DNA from: Blastocystis hominis
Taxonomy: Eukaryota; Sar; Bigyra; Opalinata; Blastocystidae
Direction of reading: 5' to 3'
NCBI RefSeq assembly: GCF_000151665.1
Contig: NW_013171817.1
Span: 186,001 to 250,000, forward strand
DNA length: 64,000 nucleotides
Under the pieces are notes generated by a model that searched no databases, had not been told where the DNA came from, and saw only the letters and a list, made by a program, of their open reading frames with translations. Positions 7,801 through 17,867 of the stretch are shown here, in pieces (the first letter of the stretch is position 1; each line of letters opens with the position of its first letter). Position numbers and translations under genes: made by a program.

Positions 7801-9456
7801 CGCAAGGAAATGGGCTCAGTACATCATGCGCATCAACGCGAATGAGGGACTTGAGGAGAAACAACTCGTGAAAGTGTTCTTGAATCCCGCATGGGTGAGT
7901 TCTATGAGAGCAAGGGCATTCGATTGATGGAGACAAATGAGATCGATGACTTCATGCGTCTACTCAAAAACCTTCGAGGAGGCATCACACAGATCGTGAA
8001 AAGGCATGCCAAAGTCGACCTTGACAGCACCGCCAACAACGGAGAGCAATCATCCATCTACTACCTCGACGCCAACAACCTGTATGGTGGAGCCATGCAC
8101 AGAATGATGCCTTACGAATTAGTGGGTGTACCCGAACGACGAGAAGTAATGGAAAGGATCAACCGTGATCCGAATGGGTGGGTACAATCACTCAAGACAT
8201 TCGGTAAATATGGGTTCTTCATCGAATGCGATATCGAGGCACCAGTGGAACTCCATGATAAATTCAATGACTTGCCATTCTTCCCCGTACAGAAGGCGGG
8301 CATGTACTCAGACGGAATCAAGAAGTACGCAGCGAAGAACGATATTGTGGACAAGGTCAAAGAGGTGAATACACCGAAACTCATTTGCGATCTTGTACCT
8401 CGACGCAAATATCTCGTGCACTACTCTCTGTTGCAATTGGGTCTTCAACAGGGATATCGCGTCACGCACATCCACCGCCTCATTCGATTCAAACAAGCAC
8501 CCTTCATCTTCGAATACGTCAATATGCTCAGTGAAAAACGAGCCAAGTCCAAGACCACCGTAGAAAAGAACCTCTACAAATTATTAGCAAACTCCACCTA
8601 TGGAAAATTCGTGGAGACTGGGTTGAAGCGAATGAAGGTGAAGTTCGCTAGCACATGGAATGAACGTGAAGCCATCATCCAGAAGCATGGATACGACATG
8701 ATCGCAGGAACCACCATGTATTCCGAGAATCTCATCGGCATTAAGCTGAACACACCGGTGCGCAAGGTAGAGAAGCCATTCTTCATCGGGTTCGCTATCC
8801 TCGACATGTCCAAGCACATCATCTACGATTTCTATTACAATGTGCTCAAGACGACATTCGACACCGTGGAGCTATTGGGACAGGACACGGACTCACTCAT
8901 CGTACAGTTGAACGATCGCGCTAACATCGTTCACAAAATGTGCGATATGTACAAGTCGTTTGACTTTTCTGAGTTGGATAATACGAGCTACTTCTACGGA
9001 GAACTCGTAAAATACTACGAGCATGAAGTGGACAAGAGAAAGTTCCCTTCATTGGACTCGTTCCTCAATTTCAACAAGAAGTTGCCGGGACCCATATTCA
9101 AGGATGAGCATAACGGGCATCGCATCACTGAATTCGTGGGACTTAGACCAAAGATGTACTGTTTGATTGACGAGAAGCATGTAGTGCATAACGCAGCGAA
9201 GGGAGTTCCTCGCAATGTGGTGATTGATGGAGAGAGGATGAGCGTGAAGAACATCGAGCTGTACAAGCGCGTCCTTGAGGCAGAGAAGAAGGAAGATGCA
9301 GTGATCGAAGGTACTTTCAAGCGTATCAACAACCAGGCCTTCAATATCAGCACGAAGGAGCAAACCAAGACCCTCATGACTTGCACGGACAACAAGAGAT
9401 GGATCTTGGACGACAACATACACACACTTGCATTCGGGCATTATAGACTGAAGTAA
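4898..9456 (+). pseudogene. Protein-primed DNA polymerase B (pPolB), interrupted by one stop and one frameshift
   Basis: Would replicate the element using a protein primer. In order: two NPxTGxxI-like motifs at the N-terminus; a C2H2 finger (CRFCDDFFGSRKDVHAH); exonuclease motif I VYADFESAI; a zinc module CPFCHKKL...HHAHVTGEY; exonuclease motif II FHNGSHYDFTF; exonuclease motif III YNVLDVTLMADAF; polymerase motif A YLDANNLYGGAM; motif B KLLANSTYGKF; and motif C GQDTDSLIV. All catalytic residues expected for the family are seen. The frame is broken at TAA 6863-6865, after which the same frame continues, and by a one-base shift near 7890 (the downstream frame resumes with GEFYESKGIRL). A hairpin pair (6182-6219) is inserted in frame. 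Either break alone would remove the palm domain, so the gene is probably dead unless recoding occurs. Confidence 0.9.
6182..6219. repeat. Paired triloop hairpins inside polB
   Basis: Hairpin 6182-6200 (stem GGGGCAGC, loop GAA) is followed directly by 6201-6219 (stem GGGATGCC, loop AAA). The peptide GAAKLPRDAKGIP is read through it, with the polymerase frame open on both sides, so this insertion did not itself break the gene. Confidence 0.85.
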
Positions 9457-9478
9457 AGGAAGCAATCTTTCACTTTGG

Positions 9479-9814
9479 ACATCCATGCATACCATGGCCT
9501 ACAATGGAAGTCAGGTTAACATTGCAGGAATTGGCCGAAATTGGCAGCCATGGGTTTCCGCGCGTTTCTTGTTATGGACAATAAGGTAGCCAGGCAGGTA
9601 ATGGCAGAAATGGTGGAAAATGGTGGAAAATGGCAGAAAATTGATTTCCGCGGGAAAATGGAAGAAAATGGATTTCCGCGCGTTTCACGTCGTGGCCATC
9701 GAGGTGGTCCTGTAGACAATGGCAGGAAATGGCCGAAAATGGTAGAAAATTGATTTCCGCGGTTATTTGGTAGGAAATGGATTTCCGCGCGTTTCACGTC
9801 ATTCCCCTACTACT
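9479..9814 (-). repeat. Right terminal repeat of the left Polinton
   Basis: Read from its outer end (9814 leftward) it starts AGTAGTAGGGGAATGACG and is collinear with 62542-62761. It ends at CATGGATGT, where the two copies stop matching. Inside are variants of two short units, GAAACGCGCGGAAA and a TTTTC-rich unit of the type CCATTTTC. This copy is about 115 bp longer than the right one because the block containing GACGTGAAACGCGCGG is present once more (9681-9700 and 9786-9805). The strand given is that of the outward-to-inward reading. Confidence 0.8.
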
Positions 9815-11012
9815 CTTCTTGAATACCTTACTGAAGTTGTACTTACAAGATATCGTGAATGAAATGTACACATTCGAATTCAAGGAGATCGGACGGTCAT
9901 TCGCATCTGTCAGTACCCAATCAATGGAACCCAAGTTCGATTGTTCAATCACATCGATCGATAGGTTGTCCCAGGTGATCATGTTGTTCAGTCCCATCGA
10001 TACATGAATCAGGTTATCGATCAGCGGACTCTTCAGACCGAATGTTTGAGCATTGATACTACTGTACACTCGGATCACACTCATGCCATTTGTGATGTCG
10101 TATGGTTTCTCTGGGTATTAACACCTCGTGTGGGGATGTCCCCGCATCGATTAATATCAGTTGATCGGTTGGGACATTGTGCAACACGAAATAGGTATAG
10201 AGTGACACAGACGATATGGAACACTGATTGAATGAGAGAGGATTGTCCAGCTTCACTTTCTTCTTCGTAGTATTGCCGAACACTTCCATCATACTCAACT
10301 GGTTCATCGGTAGAATTAAGGAAGGCACTTGATCAAACACATCTTCTATCGTCAACTGGAGTTCGAATTCGCCGTTCAATCGCATGATATTACCATCCAT
10401 ATCGCGGAACAGGAACATCAATCGATCGAATCGGGTTATCATGGGAATGCAGATGTCTTCCACGGTGCGGAGATAATTAACCTCGGGATCGTCAATAATC
10501 ATTGTGGTGAGCAGATTGTTGTTCTGGTTGGCAATCTTCAGATCGGAGGAACGCACGAGAGACGAGTACATTTGGATCACTTGGCGATTTCGCGTGATAT
10601 CAATCACATTCAATCCATAGAACGAAACAGGTAGAATGACCATTTGTCCTTCCAAACCGAGGATTTCTCGAATATCCGGAGCATTGGTGAAATCGATAGT
10701 GTGTGTGGACTGGATATAAATACACCCATAACTCGAAGCCTCCGTAGATATCGAGAACGTAGTATCAGTCATGGTGTTGAGGATGGCAATGATTTGACCG
10801 ATCGTGTAGTATCCAGGAGGAATCGTTAGCTCCTCGTCATTCGAATTCGTGACCACATTCGTAGAATCCACATTGTTGAACATGACTTGATTGAGTGTGA
10901 ACAGGACAGTCATAGAAGTGATGTAAGGATTCCGATACTTGTAAGGGTTGATCCATTCGAACGTACCGTTACTAAGTGAGCATTGGATGAGTAAGTAGTA
11001 GTGCATGGCCAT
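9815..11012 (-). pseudogene. Polinton virion-protein gene, truncated and frameshifted (remnant of an older element)
   Basis: Homologue of the intact gene at 62833. The first 300 residues (from ATG 11012 or 11006) align almost without gaps, for example NPYKYRNPYITSMTVLF, DFTNAPDIREILGLEG and RLNGEFELQLTIEDV. Near 10100 the copy has one extra base and lacks about 84 codons present in the other copy. The frame then continues differently to 9815, where the terminal repeat of the left element begins. The protein has two related halves, each with an LN...F... DFTNAP(D/E)IR(E/S)ILG core. Role inferred: capsid or minor-capsid-type component of a Polinton particle; no direct motif proves this. Similarity to the right-hand copy fades upstream of the start at about 11040. 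Confidence 0.7.
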
Positions 11013-11039
11013 TCTTTACCATAATCAGTGGGGTGAGCA

Positions 11040-11425
11040 AAACAAGATAAGACTAGATTTTCGTACCATATTTCTTGTGAATGGTGAAAACTACACATTT
11101 TCCAGGGCGAGTAAAAACGACTGAAGGAAGATAAAGTCTGAGGAGCGACTTCGCACAGCTAACTCGCAGTTAACGGGATCTGAGGGGTGACTTTGGTCGA
11201 AAATGGACGAAAGAAATTCGCGCAGTAGGAGTTATTGCATAACTATTTCGATTCTTTCCTTTCTTTATCCTTTCTCTTCTCTATTATCAACAAATCAATT
11301 CACGGAGCGAGTGAATGAGTGAATGAGTGAATGAGTGAGTAAGTGAATGGTTTGGTTTAATAATAAAAATAATAATAGTAAGAATGGATGAATAATTGTG
11401 TGGAATAAAATAAAAAGGAGTAAAA
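11040..11425. other. Intergenic DNA, no gene seen
   Basis: Between the Polinton remnant and the first 5S gene no coding region is visible. From about 11305 there is a short minisatellite of GAATGAGT units, followed by AATAATAG-type AT-rich sequence. This block recurs in front of the second 5S gene (about 16985-17060). Confidence 0.6.
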
Positions 11426-11539
11426 GAACAGCATCGAGACTTCTCAGCGAGTCACCCACACTGGTACTAACTCGACTCGTGATGACTTAGCTTCCTAGAT
11501 CGGACGGGTTAGGGCGCTTTCCATCAGATATGGCCGTTC
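11426..11539 (-). rRNA. 5S ribosomal RNA, copy 1
   Basis: Read on the minus strand it runs from GAACGGCCATATCTGATGG to CTCGATGCTGTTC. The ends pair as helix I (GAACGGC with GCTGTTC). The internal promoter-like parts typical of 5S (AGCGCCCTAACCCGTCCGAT, AGGAAGCTAAG, TTAGTACCAGTGTGGGTGACT) are present. Length is 114 nt between the paired ends, a few bases below the usual 118-120, so the true ends may be one or two bases further out. A run of T follows the 3' end as expected for RNA polymerase III. Confidence 0.95.
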
Positions 11540-11718
11540 TCATTTTATTTCTATTCACTAACTTATTTATATATCACATTCTTATCATCACTCATTCACT
11601 CACATATTTTGAGTTACATTTCTGATTCTTCATCAACTGCAATCGAGAACAAATGATTCCAGTGTTGTGTTTTCAAACAAACAAAAATGCAAACATTCTA
11701 CACATACACATTTAGTAT

Positions 11719-12330
11719 TTACTTCTTCAAATTCACCAAGAACTTCGAGATTCCTGCATTGTTAGGAACGAAAGTTTTATCACCTTCGTTCCAATTCGCA
11801 GGACAGACTTCTCCGTGTACATCACTGAACTGAAGTCCCTTGATCACACGGATCGTTTCATCCACACTACGACCAACTCCATTATCATTTATATAAATAT
11901 GACGGATTTTCTGATTCGGATCGATCAAGAACAATCCTCGGAAAGCTTGAGCATAATCCAAACCCGATTTATCTTCATTGTATACTCCATAGTTCTTCAT
12001 CGTCTCACGAGTCACATCCGAAAGCAACGGAATATTGATAAGACCACCCAGTCCACCCTCAGAACGGGATGCCTTCAACCAACTCAAATGAGTATAAGGA
12101 GAATCTCCAGAAATTCCAAGCACCACAGTGTTCACTGCAGCCAACTTGTCCGCAGCATCATTATAAGCGAATATTTCGGTGGGACAAACGAAAGTCCAAT
12201 CCATGGGGTAGAACAACAGAATTACCCACTTTCCCTTGTAGTTATCAAGCGAAATATTGGAAATTGTTTCAGTTCCTTGAGCTCCATTCAAACAAAAGTT
12301 GGGAGCAGTTTGACGAATCGTGACGGGCAT
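11719..12330 (-). CDS. Typical 2-Cys peroxiredoxin (AhpC/TSA family)
   Basis: Reduces hydrogen peroxide and organic peroxides using thioredoxin. 203 residues. The peroxidatic Cys lies in DWTFVCPTE (about residue 51), the resolving Cys in GEVCPANW (about 174). The GGLG loop linked to over-oxidation sensitivity is present (about 95), but the C-terminal YF motif is not (the end is SKFLVNLKK), so the enzyme may be less easily inactivated than animal homologues. No targeting peptide is obvious, which suggests a cytosolic form. It is intronless. A T-rich TTTGTTTGTTTG element lies about 25-45 bp after the stop. Confidence 0.93.
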   Translation of the reverse strand: MPVTIRQTAPNFCLNGAQGTETISNISLDNYKGKWVILLFYPMDWTFVCPTEIFAYNDAADKLAAVNTVVLGISGDSPYTHLSWLKASRSEGGLGGLINIPLLSDVTRETMKNYGVYNEDKSGLDYAQAFRGLFLIDPNQKIRHIYINDNGVGRSVDETIRVIKGLQFSDVHGEVCPANWNEGDKTFVPNNAGISKFLVNLKK

Positions 12331-14906
12331 TTCTTAACTTGAGTAAATATAGATAAATAAATAAATAAATAAATAATGAATACTAATGTAGAAAGATAGC
12401 TCATTTTTGTACAAAGAAAAGGTTGGGAACAAATGAATGAAACTCCCTTCTTTTCTCAAGGATTCTGAATATACAACAATCGAATAGTTTATGAATGATA
12501 ATGGAAATAGAATGAATAGTAGAATAGAGTAGTACCCTAGAATTTGTTGTTTTGTAGCTGAAGAAGAATCGAGCGAGTAATTTGTAGTTTTATTGTTTTA
12601 CTGGTACCATTATTCTTATGAGATTCGAAGGAAATAATACAGATACTATTAGGAACACCCTTGCAGGAGGTAGCTGAAGTTCTCATTATAGTTCACCAAA
12701 TCACGATTATTGCCAAATAAAAGGAACGATAATGTGATAATCAGTGATATTGAGTGATAACAAGTTATGATGTCAACGAAACGGAATATACTATGGAAGT
12801 GTTTTTAGCATATGAATAATAATGAATAGTGTAGGCGGAATGTGTTTTCTATCAATGATGTGATTATTGCAGGTTTTTGGGTGTGAAAAATGATATGAAA
12901 AGGTTATGATATTAATAATCGTGTGGGGGTATATATCATAAAGCGTACAGCTTAGTTCTGCGATGTTGGTTACAGTAAGGCATAGGGAAACAAGTAGCTA
13001 GCCATAACTGGCTATTTTTAGAAATATTTATTAATAGAATTATGCAATAAACGCATGAATCCATGTTGCTGAGTTATTAGGAGTGATAATTATAAATGGA
13101 TACCGGACTTTGACCAAAACATAAAGGAATTGATCATATTATGCCTAAAGTGTTCATTTTGGTGATTATCGCATAGTGATCGACCAAAATTATTATTCTT
13201 GAATACTATTGCTTTATGTGCAATTTGATAGGAGTGATTTCTACAATGCTGTGTATTCTGGTTTTATCTGTTTGTCTCCTGACAATGTTGATTGTGTTTT
13301 GAACTCTTGAACTAAATAACTCATCGTTTAAAATGAAAATGGGGTAATCCAAAGGGAGATATAGTTCAACGCGCTGCTTTTTATATATTACTAGTAGATA
13401 TATTAGTATTTATCCAAGATGGAAGCAAAGAAACTAAGTTCGCAAAGAATTTCGATTTCTTTAAAACAGTATCTAAATACTACAAACCACAGTTGGTTTT
13501 GCATTAGCATTCAGCACTGAATATTTCTTTACAAAACTAAACAGGAAGAATCATTCGTTTGAAGAGTGCTTGCTTCCTTGTGTCCTGTTGGCATAACACA
13601 TCATATGATTTTCGAATAGTAGATAGATAATAAAAGAAAAGCCAATATTTGCATACTTTCTAGGTGGACAATAATAGAATTAGCAGGAACACGAGACTAT
13701 TAATCTTATTGTAGATACAAAGTAAATGTGATCGCAAATAGATTACTATTCTCAAGGGTTGTGATTTATAATATGAAAATAAAATGACACACTTGAACAG
13801 CCAACGAAACTAGTATTAAAGGGCTGCTACTAGAGTTTCCAGCATTTGCTATGAGATCATGCTAATGAATACACTTTGAAGAAAGAAAACGCAGTGTACT
13901 AATTTTGAATGGGAATAATCACTATTTGTTATGGAATTGATTATGATAGAACTCAAATAGGTGATTCTATTGTGAATTTAAGCACAGCTATATAGACTTT
14001 TTTGTTTTGATTAATCAAAGAATCGTTTATTCAAAATGGCCTGGGATATTGGATCAATGCAGAAACTTGGAGTGCTACTCGAGAAAATAAATGGTTAGAT
14101 GGAGTGAAGAAGATCTGTATGATAAATAACACACTTGATTTACAATACCAAAGCCAATACCGAAGCTAAAACTGAAATCGAACCATTTTTCTAAACCTGT
14201 TTAATACCTGCGACGTTTTTTATTAGTCCTGTTACATATATTTTTACTAATGCTCCGTTTCGATTCATACTTTTCATATTCATAAAAAAGAGCAGTGTGA
14301 GATTAAGTGTTGCCGATTTGAACGATTTTTCTTTTTATATAATTCAATAATAAGAAAAAACAGAAAGGTGTATTCCACTATGTTTATAGTATGAACGAAA
14401 TATTCCTTGAAATAACACTGTTCGATCTATCTAAGGCATGAGTCACAATGAGTAGAGAATTACATGTTAATTTTGTTAAAATATAGTATAATTAATAATT
14501 ATAGAACTAATTCAACTATGTGTTACAACGATTTCGGGGTTATACCTAAAAGGCAAAAATACCAATCACGAGAGTAGAACTTTTTACATCATTATACAAC
14601 ACAACTATGTATTTCAATAGAGTAACAAAGTGATCTGAACAAGTTACACAAAAAGAAAAACAATCATTATATTAAAGATTTGACTAAATATAAATATACT
14701 GTTCATGAATATATCGGCAAATATGACAAATGGGGAAATGTTTATCATTACAACACATTATCACTATTCAGCCATTCCAACACTTATCTTAAGTTATTTC
14801 ATGTAGATTCATGTCAATATGAATACATGATGATTCATAATTGTTATGTGTCAAATATACAAAATAATTTTTAGGGGTAAAATTGGAAATCAGTATTTCT
14901 TAAAGT
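12331..14906. other. AT-rich intergenic DNA, no gene recognised
   Basis: About 2.6 kb with no convincing exon chain on either strand. A 64-codon open frame at 14680-14874 lacks an ATG start and was not linked to the following gene. No tRNA-like fold was noticed. Such a long gap is unusual beside the dense gene region from 17.9 kb onward. Confidence 0.5.
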
Positions 14907-16779
14907 ATGACCAACCATTGTGATAGTATACAAATAAAAATAACATGACAATATAGATTTACCAAAACAAACAGGAGAATCATGGTATTTTCTCAACGAC
15001 TACATTACCTCTCAAAAGAAGATCATTTCCATTAATGGAGTACAATATGAAATCACTCTATATCAAGGAGATCATTCAAATGAATATTTGTTGAGTGAAA
15101 TGAAAGATGGTAAAGTTGAAGGTCGTTGCCAATTATTCAATCGTGGAATCTTGAGTCTTGCATGGATAATGAAAAATGGTATACGAATCGGTGGAGTGAC
15201 AGAATATAAGAACGGTAAAGCATTACAAAAAAGAAAATGGGATTCAATTCTTGAAAATGACGGAGATAAAAGAATTATAGAAAATGGTAAAAAAGGATTG
15301 ATAATGACAATTCGATGCAAATGTAAACATGAAAGCGGTGAAGCGAATGATGATGATGTGGTGATCTATCGAGGTGAATTTGATGAAGACATGAATCGAG
15401 ATGGTTATGGAGTGGAATATGATAGAAATGATGGTAAAGAGAAGGTTGAAGGGTATTGGTCGAAAGACAAATTGATTCGAATGATTCGTGAATTTGATGC
15501 TAATAATAACCAAATGATCGAATATGCTGAAAACAAAGGTGAGAAGGGAAATGTGGAAATATTGAGTCGAATTCCTATTTATATAGGAGGATATAGTATT
15601 GAAAATGGTAAATTTGTACGAAATGGATTAGGATATTTGCTTGATGAAAGCAATGGGACAGCGATTTATGAAAGTGAATGGGATTATGGTAAAGAAAAGG
15701 ATGGAGGAATTCAATTGTATGAAGGGTGGCATGTGGAAGGAATGAGTGAAAGCATTCGAAGTGTGTTGAAAAAGAAAAAACCAAGTGAAATGAAAACTGA
15801 ACCAATCATAAATGTACCTTCCAAACGAATTGAAATCCATAATAACATTGAATTAAATAAGATGGATTTGAAAGTAACGAACTTGGTGATCTGCTCGAAT
15901 AGTTGTAACGATTTAAATGAACTGAATTTGAATTCATTTAAATGGTTGGAATCGATCGAAATTGGCAATGATTGCTTTGGATTAGTGAAGAATTTCAAAA
16001 TCGATGGATTGGATCGATTGAGAACTCTCAAAATCGGAAAAAACTCATTTACTCAGAAAAGGAGTAGTTATGGAAATGATGACAAGAAATCGTTCCTAAT
16101 AATGAATTGTGAGTCATTGGTTTTCATTCAAATTGGTGAATATAGTTTCAGTGATTTTGCTGGCGAATTTGATTTGAAGAATCTACCACAATTACTATCC
16201 ATCCAAATTGGTGAACTCGGCAGTTTTTCTTACAATTTTTATCGTAATTCGTTTGTGATCAAAGGTAATGATAATGATAATGATGGTTTGAATGATTAGA
16301 TCTCCCAAATCTGCAATTTATTACATTAGGATACAACACATTTGCCTACTCTTTCGCAACATTAATTAAGAGTATGAATTGAATATGAATGAATTAAACG
16401 ACTATAGATCTTCCATCATTACAATCTATTCTGCTCGATCATTATGCACTTTATGGAGGAGATAATAGTGAATTCTCTTCCTTGGTAATGCGAAGTAGTT
16501 ATGAAATGATTTGAAATGATTGAATGTAGATCTTCCTAATCTAATATCTATTCACAGTATGGGAAAATATAATTTCTATAATCCTCGTTCAGTGACATTC
16601 GAAAGTACTTTAAAAACTAAATATTGATAGTACTTAGATATTCCAAACTTATTGGTTGTAAAGCTACAGGATTCATTCAAGTGTGTTAAATCAAAAACAA
16701 TTTCGAGTATTGCATGATTGATTCAATTTCCTTCATAGATGTTTCAACCATTCTTTCTGATTGTGTCCAAATTAAGTAA
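14907..16779 (+). CDS. MORN-like and leucine-rich-repeat protein with one intron per repeat
   Basis: Function unknown; this protein type binds other proteins. A six-codon first exon (MTNHCD) joins across a 31-nt intron (14926-14956) to a large exon. The N-terminal half has MORN-like units (YRGEFDEDMNRDGYGVEY, VEGYWSKDKLIRMI). The C-terminal half has BspA-type LRRs of the form LPxLxxIxxGxxSF. The apparent stop at 16297 lies inside an intron. Five further introns (16265-16299, 16372-16407, 16498-16529, 16605-16637, 16707-16738) all have phase 1 and all precede (A/G)AT-C/A-T encoding (N/D)LPxL, so exon units equal LRR units. The final stop is TAA at 16777-16779. The gene at 56860-57948 is a relative. 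Confidence 0.65.
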
Positions 16780-17135
16780 TAACTCGAGCATTGAATCAAC
16801 ACACTTCATATTATAAGACTATGAATAATGAATGACGTAAGTATTTTCAATGCTAATTCACTTTGTTTGTTTAGACCAAGTAACTCTCATTACAGAGATA
16901 TTCATTTGTCTATGAATTATGCAATGTGAAACAAATGAGTAAAAACAATAATGTGTTCAATATATGAAATGGTAAAATAGTGAGTTAACAAATGAGTGAA
17001 TGAGTGAATGAGTGAATGGTTTGGTTTAATAATAGTAAGAATGGATGAATAAATGTGTGAAGTGGAGTGAAGAGGAGAGAAGAGGAATAGAATGTAAAAA
17101 TGTAAAAGTGAATAATATAATAAAAAGGAGTAAAA
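16780..17135. other. Intergenic DNA with 5S-flank repeat
   Basis: No gene seen. From about 16985 the GAATGAGT minisatellite and the stretch GGTTTGGTTTAATAAT recur, copying the flank of the first 5S gene (11305-11370). It indicates that the 5S genes were duplicated with their downstream DNA. Confidence 0.55.
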
Positions 17136-17249
17136 GAACAGCATCGAGACTTCTCAGCGAGTCACCCACACTGGTACTAACTCGACTCGTAATGACTTAG
17201 CTTCCTAGATCGGACGGGTTAGGGCGCTTTCCATCAGATATGGCCGTTC
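17136..17249 (-). rRNA. 5S ribosomal RNA, copy 2
   Basis: Same 114-nt sequence as copy 1 except one base: minus-strand GTCATTACGAG instead of GTCATCACGAG. Helix I ends and internal control regions are intact. It is oriented like copy 1. Confidence 0.95.
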
Positions 17250-17497
17250 TCGCTTTCCCTTTCACTTCAAACCTATATATATATAGCATATTAATATCAT
17301 CATTCACTAATAATTCATATCAATTACAATCGCTCACCCACTCATTTCCTGATTCACTAACTATCTCAGGTAATTGATTTGTTGATAAAAGAAGAAGAAG
17401 AATGAAAAGAAATAAGTAGAATAGAAATGGAGTGTGAGTGAATGAATGATGATAAGAATGTGATATATAAATACGTAAGTGAATAACAATAATATGA

Positions 17498-17611
17498 GAA
17501 CGGCCATATCTGATGGAAAGCGCCCTAACCCGTCCGATCTAGGAAGCTAAGTCATCACGAGTCGAGTTAGTACCAGTGTGGGTGACTCGCTGAGAAGTCT
17601 CGATGCTGTTC
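17498..17611 (+). rRNA. 5S ribosomal RNA, copy 3 (inverted)
   Basis: Identical to copy 1 over 114 nt but on the plus strand, 248 bp from copy 2 and head to head with it. The upstream 60-70 bp (AATGATGATAAGAATGTG, TATATAAATACGTAAGTGAAT) are the inverted copy of the upstream flank of copy 1 (about 11541-11610), so an upstream segment moved with the gene. The CTTTTACT after the end would give the terminator. Confidence 0.95.
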
Positions 17612-17867
17612 TTTTACTCCAATATTCTATTCTATTCCATGATTGCTGTTTCTTTATCAAAGCCATACTTCCATATTTGTGCTTGGTTTGATATTATAAT
17701 GTGATACTTTTCATTTTTGCATGTAAGTCACGTTTTTTATATTTACAAGCAGTGAATTATCACAATCACAACATATACAGCATGTTATCCGTTCAAATCG
17801 CCTCACACATCCCTCCCCTATTTCCCATTGTCATTTCTTCAAACAAACAAACCCTTCCTTTACTCTA

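Larger units (their letters stand above)
1..9814 (+). mobile_element. Polinton/Maverick-type element, right-hand part (left end outside window)
   Basis: The block holds a retroviral-type DDE integrase, a protein-primed family B DNA polymerase, a repeat-rich fibre-like protein and several small intronless ORFs on both strands, the gene set that defines Polintons. It ends at 9814 with CCCTACTACT, which is inverted relative to the AGTAGTAGGG start of the second element at 62542. Terminal AG and long terminal repeats are typical of the family. Base composition is more balanced than the AT-rich DNA to its right, and none of the ORFs needs introns, unlike the host genes. The left terminus, target duplication and the major capsid, ATPase and protease genes are not in the window. 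The polymerase is broken, so this copy is probably not autonomous. Confidence 0.85.

Noticed and set aside
7886-7905. The polB frameshift as a short host-type intron
   Set aside because: The only GT-AG segment that fits is 20 nt, below the 29-36 nt seen in host genes, and no other element gene has introns.
9560-9800. GGAAATGG-rich region as a coding sequence
   Set aside because: It consists of terminal-repeat units shared with 62542-62761; the open frame there is a product of the repeat.
14680-14874. 64-codon open frame before the MORN/LRR gene
   Set aside because: It begins with TTG rather than ATG, no splice connection to the following exons works, and the next gene has its own ATG at 14907.
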